DNA of 9,321 bases from Ardenticatenales bacterium (lineage in GTDB: Bacteria; Chloroflexota; Anaerolineae; Promineifilales; UBA4811): assembly GCA_013139935.1 (NCBI GenBank), contig WSZX01000345.1, forward strand, positions 1 through 9,321, read 5' to 3'. The translations under genes were made by a program, and so were the position numbers. This document shows positions 1-6,003 of the stretch, one piece after another; the stretch's first letter is position 1; each line of letters begins with the position of its first letter. The notes under the pieces are model-generated. The model saw nothing but the letters and a program-made list of their open reading frames with translations, ran no database searches and had not been told where the DNA came from.

Positions 1-1018
1 TCCACTCACCGCCGATTCCCGTTATCTCTCCCACCACCTCCATCCGCAGCCCCGGCTCTAGTGGACCATCGGCCGCCACCAGATCGGCCAACTCTCGCGA
101 GAGCAGAACCGTGATCACACCGGTCCCATCGTCCAGCTCGAGCTCCATGCCGGCCGAAAAGGGATCAGTGTCCATGATAACCCCGAGAAGCTGCCGGAAC
201 TGGCCCACTGACTCTCGCCCGATCTGCTCAACGGTGCGCCATGGGGCGAATTCCACTCCGACCGGCAGCGGTGCGGCTCCGGCCGCATCGGTCAACGCGA
301 TCTGAGGTGCTCCCCCCCACAGGGTCACGACTCCATGCACCCTGAGCGAGGCGCCGACCACGAGCACGCCGGGGTGCAGATCGCCCGTGAGCTGGGTGAC
401 TTGCTCGGGGATCACGATATCCACCACGCCGGTCCCGTCGCGCAGGGCGATGATGGTCAAACCCGAGATGGGCCGGCGCACCTGGCGTACAACCCCAATC
501 ACCTCCACCGGCCGATCATCCCACTCGGGCGTCAGAGCCCCGATCTCTACCAGGGTCGGTTCCGGCCGGGTGACAGACACACTACCCGGCACGCGAACCG
601 TCAGAAACAGAGACCCTTCCCGCGCAAGGACGGTTCCATCCAGAGTGATCCGGTCCCCCAGACGCGGAACTCTATCCTGCCTAGCACACAGCACATCGGC
701 CTCCTCGCCGGGGACAACTATGCGCACCTCGCCGGTCCCATCATCCACTGAAAAGTTGAGCAGGCCGGTGTGGGGATCATAATCTGGCTGGCGGCTGACC
801 GTGCCCTCAACACGCACGTCGGTAGAGTCCATGGTCGGGCTCAGATCTGCGATGGAAACGAGGGGCGCCGGCGTTTGACCGGCCAAGAGAAACACGATCA
901 GCAAACCAACCGCCCCCAGCACCACCGCAGCGTATTTGAGCCACCGCAGGGAGAGACGTGGCGAAGGGATCGCGCCGCAGTGAGGACAGGCCTTGCGCCG
1001 ACCGGGAGGTTCACTCAC
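1..1018 (-). CDS. Membrane-anchored multi-OB-fold protein, 3' end outside window
   Basis: The frame is open from the GTG at 1018-1016 to the window edge: 339 codons with no stop, so the C-terminus is missing. The start is chosen because GGAG lies 8 nt upstream and a promoter candidate lies about 35 nt further up. The N-terminus carries one CxxC pair (C11-P-H-C14), half of a typical zinc ribbon. One hydrophobic helix follows (about residues 27-47), preceded by R21, R25 and K28. By the positive-inside rule this puts the N-terminus in the cytoplasm and the rest outside. Three repeats follow, about residues 54-145, 157-245 and 263-339+. Each ends in a D-G-T-G-x-[VI] strand turn (91-97, 193-199, 296-302), as in OB-fold (tRNA_anti-like) domains. 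Codons look like the neighbours'. Function is unknown; OB folds can bind nucleic acid, oligosaccharide or protein. The fold call is motif-based and needs a profile search. Confidence 0.8.
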   Translation of the reverse strand, partial: MSEPPGRRKACPHCGAIPSPRLSLRWLKYAAVVLGAVGLLIVFLLAGQTPAPLVSIADLSPTMDSTDVRVEGTVSRQPDYDPHTGLLNFSVDDGTGEVRIVVPGEEADVLCARQDRVPRLGDRITLDGTVLAREGSLFLTVRVPGSVSVTRPEPTLVEIGALTPEWDDRPVEVIGVVRQVRRPISGLTIIALRDGTGVVDIVIPEQVTQLTGDLHPGVLVVGASLRVHGVVTLWGGAPQIALTDAAGAAPLPVGVEFAPWRTVEQIGRESVGQFRQLLGVIMDTDPFSAGMELELDDGTGVITVLLSRELADLVAADGPLEPGLRMEVVGEITGIGGEW

Positions 1019-1052
1019 CTTGATAACTCCGATGGACTATCCGGGCAGAGGC

Positions 1053-1081
1053 ATTGTACTGCCCATCCGCCATATCTCCAA
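1053..1081 (-). promoter_or_regulatory. Putative sigma70-type promoter of OB-fold gene
   Basis: On the minus strand, TTGGAG (1081-1076) is separated by 17 nt from TACAAT (1058-1053), which matches the -10 consensus at 5 of 6 positions; the -35 matches 3 of 6. The predicted transcript would start near 1046 and have a leader of roughly 28 nt ending in the GGAG ribosome-binding site. A 6-bp inverted repeat, GGGCAG (1043-1048) with CTGCCC (1059-1064), brackets the -10 element and could be an operator. Assigned by eye only. Confidence 0.5.
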
Positions 1082-1135
1082 GCGGTGGCCTTTGACGCCC
1101 GTATTCCTGTCTCGCCGCGCGGGGTGAAAGATATA

Positions 1136-1177
1136 GGGGTGGGATTGGGCGCTGCGCGCCCCAATCCCACCCCTTTT
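1136..1177 (+). terminator. Long palindromic hairpin, probable terminator or insulator
   Basis: The left arm 1136-1152 pairs with the right arm 1156-1173 over 17 bp, with a single bulged C (1159) and a 3-nt loop (TGC, 1153-1155). Four T residues follow on the plus strand (1174-1177). On the minus strand the arm is followed by the moderately T-rich TATATCTTTC, so the element could act in both directions. It sits between two divergent promoters and downstream of no plus-strand gene. An insulating role between the two transcription units is my inference; a structured repeat element is the main alternative. Confidence 0.6.
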
Positions 1178-1265
1178 GGTCTTCCCCCTTGCACTGCCGA
1201 ACCAAAGACGGGACGGCAACTTGTCTGTTTATCGACGCCAACTCCCCACACCGCACAACCGTTGC

Positions 1266-1293
1266 TTGCTTTTGCCAACGTTTGTGGTATCAT
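1266..1293 (+). promoter_or_regulatory. Putative extended -10 promoter of Roadblock gene
   Basis: TATCAT (1288-1293, 5 of 6 to consensus) is preceded by TG at 1285-1286, an extended -10 arrangement. TTGCTT (1266-1271, 3 of 6) lies 16 nt upstream as a weak -35. The start of transcription would be near 1300, giving a leader of about 64 nt before the ATG at 1364. A short inverted repeat CGTTG (1260-1264) / CAACG (1276-1280) overlaps the -35 region. Confidence 0.5.
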
Positions 1294-1363
1294 GTCAGCG
1301 GTTTTTGGATTCTTGGCCGATCTCCGACCGTCTGCAAGCGCGAATCCAGCAGGAGCGAAGCTC

Positions 1364-1735
1364 ATGGCTAGGTCTCGTACTCAATTAATGGTCAGCCGCC
1401 TAAGAGACCTTCAAGCCGGTACGCCCGATGTCGAGGCATCGGCCGTCGTAAGCCTTGACGGGCTGATAATGGCCTCGTCGCTTCCGTCCGGGGTAGAGGA
1501 AGACAGAGTCTCGGCCATGTCGGCCGCGATGCACTCGCTCGGGGAACGCATTTCCTCCGAGCTTGGGCGGGGAGTGCTGGACCAGGTCTACATCCGGGGG
1601 GACACAGGCTATGTCATACTCATGTCGGTTGGACAGGAAGCTGTGCTAACGGTCCTCGCCCGCAAGAACGCCAAACTGGGCCTCATCTTCCTGGACATGA
1701 AGCGGACGGCAGCGGATCTGACGAAACTCGTCTGA
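1364..1735 (+). CDS. Roadblock/LC7 domain protein
   Basis: A 123-residue protein that consists of essentially one Roadblock/LC7 domain, the usual size for prokaryotic members. Seen features: an N-terminal amphipathic helix, the EASAVVSLDGLIMAS strand-turn-strand (residues about 25-39), a central helix (about 46-68) and the VLTVLARKNAKLGLIFLDM strand-helix typical of the family. In bacteria such proteins often form homodimers that bind or regulate MglA-type small GTPases, or act in polarity and signalling; no GTPase gene is adjacent here. The ATG at 1364 is chosen because AGGAG (1351-1355) lies 8 nt upstream. The frame stays open further upstream, and an earlier ATG at 1292 overlaps the promoter -10 and lacks a ribosome-binding site. 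The gene seems monocistronic, with a promoter at 1266-1293 and a terminator at 1824-1861. The physiological role is unknown. Confidence 0.88.
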   Translation: MARSRTQLMVSRLRDLQAGTPDVEASAVVSLDGLIMASSLPSGVEEDRVSAMSAAMHSLGERISSELGRGVLDQVYIRGDTGYVILMSVGQEAVLTVLARKNAKLGLIFLDMKRTAADLTKLV

Positions 1736-1823
1736 ACAGCGCGGATTGCGCAATAAGGACATCACCGTTTGCCAGGTAGTTGGCTTTTCGTTTCCGTACG
1801 ACCGGATACTCTGCAACCACTCA

Positions 1824-1861
1824 AGCGGTGGGGAGAAGCCATCTCCCCACCGCTCTTTTTT
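1824..1861 (+). terminator. Intrinsic terminator (or pyrG attenuator)
   Basis: A perfect 13-bp stem (1824-1836 with 1842-1854) closes a 5-nt loop, AGCCA, and is followed by C and six T residues (1856-1861): a textbook Rho-independent terminator. It lies 88 nt after the Roadblock stop and 45 nt before the pyrG GTG. I find no convincing promoter between it and pyrG; TTGGCA at 1860-1865 has no matching -10. pyrG may therefore depend on read-through, which would make the hairpin an attenuator. Its 5' arm is G-rich, so the known Firmicutes pyrG mechanism (poly-G pairing with a pyrimidine-rich 5' arm) does not fit. Confidence 0.9.
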
Positions 1862-1906
1862 GGCAAAGGACAGCTCCGTGATCGCTAGCAGAATGAGGTC
1901 ATAGCG

Positions 1907-3526
1907 GTGCCCAAGTACGTTTTCTGCACCGGAGGGGTGGTCAGTTCGGTAGGCAAGGGGGTGACAGCCGCCTCCATCGGACGCATCCTCAAGAGCCGCG
2001 GGATCAGTGTCTCCATTCAAAAGCTGGACCCTTACATCAACGTGGATCCTGGCACCATGTCTCCATACCAGCATGGTGAGGTCTTTGTCACCGATGACGG
2101 AGCAGAAACCGACCTCGATCTCGGGCATTACGAGCGTTTCACAGACGAAAACCTGAGCCGCGTGTGCAACGTCACCACCGGCCAAGTGTACGCTTCGGTC
2201 ATTCGGAACGAGCGGCGGGGAAAATACCTGGGCGGCACCATTCAGGTGATCCCCCACGTTACCGATGAGATCAAACGACGTATCCGGCAGGTGGGCGAGG
2301 CCAGCAAGGCACAGGTGATTATCGTCGAAGTAGGTGGGACCACGGGCGATATCGAGAGTCTCCCTTTTCTGGAAGCCCTGCGCCAGATGCGGAAGGACCT
2401 GGGTCGAAAAAAGACGCTCTTTGTCCACGTTACCTGGCTCCCGTTGATCGGCGCCACCGGCGAACTAAAGACAAAGCCGACCCAGCACAGCGTACGCGAA
2501 GTGCGCAGCATCGGTATTCAACCGGACGTTATCATCGCCCGTGCGGACCACCCGATCGCTGACGAATTGCTTGAAAAAATCGCGCTCTTTTGCGATGTGG
2601 AAAAGCAGGCCGTCATCCCGCTGCCCACTGCGGACGTGCTGTATGCGATTCCCCTGCTGCTGGAAGAGGCCCATCTGGGAGACTATTTGGTCAAGAGGCT
2701 CAGACTGAGCCAGGCCGGCGAGCCAGATATGCGCGAATGGCGCAAGATCGTGGAGAGGATTCGAGCACCCAAACCATCAGTGTCGATGGCCATCGTGGGC
2801 AAGTACACCGCTCTGCATGATGCCTACATGAGTGTCCGCGAGGCGCTCAACCACGCGGCATGGGAGTGCGGCCGTGACGTAGAGGTGGTATGGATCCCAT
2901 CTGGTGACCTGGAAGAGGGTAAAGGATGGGATCTCCTGGAAAGGGTGGACGGGATTGTGGTGCCTGGGGGCTTTGGGCCACGCGGGATTGAGGGCAAGAT
3001 CGCCGCCGCCGGTTGGGCACGGAAGAACAAGGTCCCCTATCTGGGTCTTTGCCTGGGAATGCAGGTGATGTGCATTGAACTCGCCCGCGACGCACTGGGT
3101 GATGGAACGGCCAACAGCACCGAGTTTGATCCAGGCACGCAACATCCGATCATAGACCTGATGCCCGACCAGCAGGAGGTGGTGGACAAGGGCGGCACCA
3201 TGCGACTCGGACTTTATCCGTGCCACTTGCAGCCCGGCACCCTCTCCGCAGCCGCCTATGGCATCCCGCGCATTGACGAACGTCATCGCCACCGATTCGA
3301 AATCAACAACTGGTATAGGGACGTTTTGGGGGAGCACGGATTGATACTCAGCGGCCTCTCCCCCGACGGCCGGCTGGTCGAGATCGTCGAGATGGCCGAC
3401 CATCCCTTGATGATAGGGTGCCAGTTTCATCCAGAGTTCCGTTCTCGGCCGAACCGGCCGCATCCACTGTTCGTGGCCCTGATCGAAGCAGCAATAGAGC
3501 ATAGCGGGCAGGCTGGCAGCGGGTAG
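1907..3526 (+). CDS. pyrG: CTP synthase (glutamine-hydrolysing)
   Basis: Makes CTP from UTP, ATP and glutamine, the last step of de novo pyrimidine nucleotide synthesis; cytosolic, active as a tetramer in the family. At 539 residues it is full length. The N-terminal synthase domain (about 1-270) opens with the P-loop-like GGVVSSVGKG (residues 9-18, K17) and contains the conserved KTKPTQHSV segment. The C-terminal class I glutamine amidotransferase domain (about 290-535) has the oxyanion-loop region VVPGGFGPRG, the nucleophile C382 in GLCLGMQ, and the H508/E510 pair in HPEF; all triad residues are present. The start is the GTG at 1907, which begins the canonical MPKYVFCTGG and has TGAGGT 7 nt upstream. 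obgE follows after 23 nt, suggesting co-transcription. A long open frame on the opposite strand is a shadow. Confidence 0.98.
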   Translation: MPKYVFCTGGVVSSVGKGVTAASIGRILKSRGISVSIQKLDPYINVDPGTMSPYQHGEVFVTDDGAETDLDLGHYERFTDENLSRVCNVTTGQVYASVIRNERRGKYLGGTIQVIPHVTDEIKRRIRQVGEASKAQVIIVEVGGTTGDIESLPFLEALRQMRKDLGRKKTLFVHVTWLPLIGATGELKTKPTQHSVREVRSIGIQPDVIIARADHPIADELLEKIALFCDVEKQAVIPLPTADVLYAIPLLLEEAHLGDYLVKRLRLSQAGEPDMREWRKIVERIRAPKPSVSMAIVGKYTALHDAYMSVREALNHAAWECGRDVEVVWIPSGDLEEGKGWDLLERVDGIVVPGGFGPRGIEGKIAAAGWARKNKVPYLGLCLGMQVMCIELARDALGDGTANSTEFDPGTQHPIIDLMPDQQEVVDKGGTMRLGLYPCHLQPGTLSAAAYGIPRIDERHRHRFEINNWYRDVLGEHGLILSGLSPDGRLVEIVEMADHPLMIGCQFHPEFRSRPNRPHPLFVALIEAAIEHSGQAGSG

Positions 3527-3549
3527 CCGAGCCGTCCGCCATCGACGTC

Positions 3550-4827
3550 ATGTTCTACGATCAAGCAAGGATTCTTGTCAGTTCCGGAGACGGCGGCGAC
3601 GGCATGGTCTGCTTCCGGCGAGAGAAACATGTTCCACTCGGCGGGCCAAGCGGGGGGGACGGCGGTCCCGGCGGGGATGTGATCCTGGCTGTCAACCCCA
3701 AAGTCAGCAGCCTGCTTCATTTCCAAAGAAGGGTACACTTGCGCGCTCAGAGCGGGCGACACGGCGGCAGTTCCAACAAGACCGGGTCGGCCGGCGATCC
3801 ACTCGTGGTCGAGGTGCCCCCCGGCACTGTGGTTCGAGACGCGGATACCGATGAACTGTTGGCGGACCTGGCTAATGAGGGACAACAGGTCACAGCAGCA
3901 AGGGGAGGACGCGGCGGCCGCGGAAATGCCCGGTTCGCCAGCAGCACTAACCAGGCACCGCGGATTGCCGAGCGCGGTGAACCTGGCGTGGAACGTTGGC
4001 TGACCCTGGAGCTCAAACTAATCGCCGACGTGGGCATTATCGGCGTGCCCAATGCCGGCAAATCCACCTTGCTCTCGGTCGTGAGCGCGGCACGGCCCAA
4101 GATCGCCGATTATCCCTTTACTACTCTCCACCCCAATTTGGGCGTCGCTGCGCTGGACGATTTCTCAACGCTGGTGCTGGCCGATATTCCAGGTTTGATC
4201 GAAGGTGCACACGCCGGGGCCGGTCTGGGACACGACTTTTTGCGTCACATTGAGCGCACCCGTGTACTCATCCACATGCTGGACGGAGCGGCAGAGGACC
4301 CGCTTGAGGATTGGGCCAAGATCAACCAGGAACTGGCCTTGTACAATCCCGTGTTGGCGGACCGGCCGCAGATTGTGGTTTTGAACAAGATGGACCTGGA
4401 GGAAGCATCCGTGCTGTGGTGGCCGGAGATACAGGCGGCGGCCGAGAGGCACGGTTTCGAAGCCATGAGCATCTCGGCCGTCACCGGGCAGGGCGTTCAG
4501 CAATTGCTGCGCCGGGCGCACCAACTGCTGGTGGAATTGCCCCCGGCGGTCTCGTTGGATCTGTCCCGGCCTGAAGCCCGGCCGCAGGAGGATGAGGACG
4601 CTTTCCTTATCGAACGGGTAACGACGGAAGCAGGACCGGGGTGGCAAGTATCCGGGGTCAGAATCGAACGGCTGGCCGCCATGACCTACTGGGAGTTTTC
4701 CGAAGCCGCCGCCCGGTTCCAGCGCATTCTGGATGCGATGGGGATCACGGCCGCACTGGAGAACGCAGGCGTTCAACCTGGCGATCCGGTGGTCATTGGA
4801 GACAAGGTTCTGGAGTGGACCGATTAG
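3550..4827 (+). CDS. obgE: GTPase Obg/CgtA, ribosome assembly
   Basis: Essential GTPase of the Obg family, which acts in late 50S subunit assembly and links growth to stringent control; peripheral to the ribosome in the cytosol. The 425-residue product has the three-domain layout of Gram-positive-like Obg. The N-terminal Gly-rich Obg fold (about 1-157) includes GGPSGGDGGPGGD and RGGRGGRGN. The G domain has G1 GVPNAGKST (165-173), G2 around YPFTTLHPN (188-196), G3 DIPG (212-215), G4 NKMD (279-282) and G5 SAV (309-311). A C-terminal OCT domain (about 351-423) ends in GDPVVIGDKVLEW. The ATG at 3550 begins the standard MFYD start; the ribosome-binding site is weak, fitting translational coupling to pyrG 23 nt upstream. 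Its last 13 nt overlap nadD. Confidence 0.98.
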   Translation: MFYDQARILVSSGDGGDGMVCFRREKHVPLGGPSGGDGGPGGDVILAVNPKVSSLLHFQRRVHLRAQSGRHGGSSNKTGSAGDPLVVEVPPGTVVRDADTDELLADLANEGQQVTAARGGRGGRGNARFASSTNQAPRIAERGEPGVERWLTLELKLIADVGIIGVPNAGKSTLLSVVSAARPKIADYPFTTLHPNLGVAALDDFSTLVLADIPGLIEGAHAGAGLGHDFLRHIERTRVLIHMLDGAAEDPLEDWAKINQELALYNPVLADRPQIVVLNKMDLEEASVLWWPEIQAAAERHGFEAMSISAVTGQGVQQLLRRAHQLLVELPPAVSLDLSRPEARPQEDEDAFLIERVTTEAGPGWQVSGVRIERLAAMTYWEFSEAAARFQRILDAMGITAALENAGVQPGDPVVIGDKVLEWTD

Positions 4828-5411
4828 GAATCCTGGGAGGATCCTTTGATCCTCCCCACCGCGGCCACCTGACCCTGGCAGAGGCCGCCTACCGGCAACT
4901 CGTGCTGGACCAGGTGCTGTGGGTGCCGGCCGGACTCCCGCCGCACAAACCTTCCCTCACCCCGGTTCACCACCGGCTTGCCATGACCGAGCTCTGCATC
5001 GCCGGTCGCCCCCACTTCGCCCTGTCCCGACTGGACACAGACCGCCCGGGTCCCCACTATACGGCCGACCTGCTGGCCCCGCTTTTAGAGAAACACGGGC
5101 TGGAAACCTCCTTTTGGTTTCTGGTGGGCGAGGATTCGCTGCGCGAGTTGAAGCACTGGTATCACCCAGAGCGATTAGTGGGCGCCCTTCGCCTGGCAGT
5201 ATACCCGCGGCCCGGCCCGCCCGTTGATTGGGGCGAACTGGAACGCATCGTTCCAGGAATAGAAGATCGGGTTGACTGGCTCGTGGGTCCGCCCCATGCA
5301 CTCGCGTCCAGCCTCATCCGCGAGCGTTTCCGGCAAGGCCACCCGGTTGGCGAGGATATTCCGGCGGCCGTCCACCGGTACATTGAGGACCACAAGCTCT
5401 ACCGCCGCTAG
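4815..5411 (+). CDS. nadD: Nicotinate-nucleotide adenylyltransferase
   Basis: Transfers AMP from ATP to nicotinate mononucleotide to give deamido-NAD, the penultimate step of NAD synthesis; cytosolic. The 198-residue protein is of normal length. It shows the nucleotidyltransferase core GGSFDPPHRGHL (residues 8-19, HxGH = H15/H18), PPHKP (42-46), the DRPGPHYT segment (76-83), the conserved WFLVGEDSL (101-109) and the C-terminal SSLIRERFRQG motif (165-175). The GTG at 4815 is chosen: it places the nucleotide-binding strand six residues in, as in relatives, and AGG lies 7 nt upstream. It overlaps obgE by 13 nt in another frame, so the two are probably translationally coupled. The obgE-nadD neighbourhood is common in bacteria, often followed by rsfS, which is absent here. 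Confidence 0.96.
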   Translation: MDRLGILGGSFDPPHRGHLTLAEAAYRQLVLDQVLWVPAGLPPHKPSLTPVHHRLAMTELCIAGRPHFALSRLDTDRPGPHYTADLLAPLLEKHGLETSFWFLVGEDSLRELKHWYHPERLVGALRLAVYPRPGPPVDWGELERIVPGIEDRVDWLVGPPHALASSLIRERFRQGHPVGEDIPAAVHRYIEDHKLYRR

Positions 5412-5652
5412 CCCCCACCTGCATCGCCTTGGCCAGACGATCAATCCATCTCTATGGCCGCGTCCGCCGGTCAAGCCGATGAGACTCGTGATTGGCCACC
5501 CCGCCTCTCTCTCCCGTCGCCGCAGCCCCTTTTTCAACACCCTCATTTGCCTGTCAGAGAGGCACAGGCTCAGGATGGATTCCGCTTTCTCTGGCCGCCC
5601 GGGGTAATCAACAAGGTGAGACAGGTTCAGCAAGACGAAAGGCTCAGGTCAA
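5412..5652. other. Convergent intergenic region
   Basis: This 241-bp gap lies between nadD and the converging zinc-ribbon gene. No gene is supported: the open frames are low-complexity or run into nadD as shadows. I find a 6-bp inverted repeat GCCTGT (5549-5554) / ACAGGC (5564-5569) without a T-run on either side, and a 9-bp direct repeat AGGCTCAGG at 5566-5574 and 5640-5648. There is no clear intrinsic terminator for either converging unit. Decayed coding sequence cannot be excluded. Confidence 0.6.
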
Positions 5653-5946
5653 TCACCGGCCGCGCAGGCGAATGCGAGCCGAGCGGCAATGAGGGCACTC
5701 GTGCTCAGAATAGTCTCGACCACAGGTACGACACGTGCGCACCGGTATCTCGCGATCATCCTCCAGGGAAGCAGCGATGAGCACGATCTCTTTTCCCTCC
5801 AAGTCACGCAACCAATCCGCCAGATTGTGCCGGTTCACTCCTAGCTGGCCATCCGCTCCACGCTCCAGTTCCCCTCGGAGCACCTGTAGATCCATCTCAA
5901 AGGCGGATGATGCCAACTTGAGTATGCTCGCTTTGCGCAAGGACAT
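5653..5946 (-). CDS. Small C-terminal zinc-ribbon protein, unknown function
   Basis: I do not recognise the family of this 97-residue protein. The C-terminus carries two CxxC pairs, C72-x2-C75 and C84-x2-C87, separated by 8 residues, followed by a basic tail (RSARIRLRGR). This is a compact zinc ribbon, often a nucleic-acid or protein contact. The first 70 residues contain an N-terminal helix-rich part (about 4-50) and a hydrophobic strand EIVLIAASL (53-61); no membrane segment is seen. The ATG at 5946 has GGGAG 8 nt upstream. The gene lies 41 nt after the MFS stop, so it may end the rtcA-rnz-MFS operon, but a promoter with a perfect TATAAT (5976-5981) suggests independent expression. A nucleic-acid-binding or regulatory role is a guess. 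Confidence 0.82.
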   Translation of the reverse strand: MSLRKASILKLASSAFEMDLQVLRGELERGADGQLGVNRHNLADWLRDLEGKEIVLIAASLEDDREIPVRTCRTCGRDYSEHECPHCRSARIRLRGR

Positions 5947-5975
5947 TCGCTTTTCTCCCGATTCTGATCAGTCCA

Positions 5976-6003
5976 ATTATACCTGCGCTACTTGGATGGG
6001 CAA
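5976..6003 (-). promoter_or_regulatory. Putative internal promoter for zinc-ribbon gene
   Basis: On the minus strand TTGCCC (6003-5998, 4 of 6) is separated by 16 nt from a perfect TATAAT (5981-5976). Transcription would begin near 5969 and give a leader of about 23 nt with GGGAG before the ATG at 5946. The -35 and most of the spacer lie in the last codons of the MFS gene. The 8-bp palindrome CTGATCAG (5964-5971) sits on the predicted start and could be an operator. Confidence 0.6.

Larger units (their letters stand above)
1019..1363. other. Divergent intergenic region
   Basis: These 345 bp separate the divergently transcribed OB-fold and Roadblock genes. I see no convincing coding sequence: the open frames here lack ribosome-binding sites and family resemblance. 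The spacer holds a minus-strand promoter candidate (1053-1081), a long GC-rich palindromic hairpin (1136-1173) and a plus-strand extended -10 promoter candidate (1266-1293). The stretch from about 1178 to 1260 is C-rich with no recognised element. Confidence 0.75.

Noticed and set aside
335..751. Plus-strand open frame of 138 codons
   Set aside because: It is the codon-aligned antisense of the OB-fold gene; its product is Pro/His/Arg-rich with no family features, while the minus strand gives a coherent repeat protein.
770..1363. Upstream extension of the Roadblock frame
   Set aside because: It runs antisense through the start of the OB-fold gene and over the palindrome and promoter; the domain and the ribosome-binding site support the ATG at 1364.
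1646..2428. Minus-strand 260-codon open frame
   Set aside because: Shadow lying mostly across the conserved N-terminal half of pyrG and crossing the terminator; no ribosome-binding site or motif.
2777..3502. Minus-strand 241-codon open frame
   Set aside because: Antisense to the glutaminase domain of pyrG; composition typical of a shadow frame.
4165..4776. Minus-strand 203-codon open frame
   Set aside because: Antisense to the obgE G and OCT domains; no recognisable features.
5175..5633. Minus-strand 152-codon frame covering the nadD-side gap
   Set aside because: Two thirds lies antisense to nadD, and the remainder shows no motif or good ribosome-binding site.
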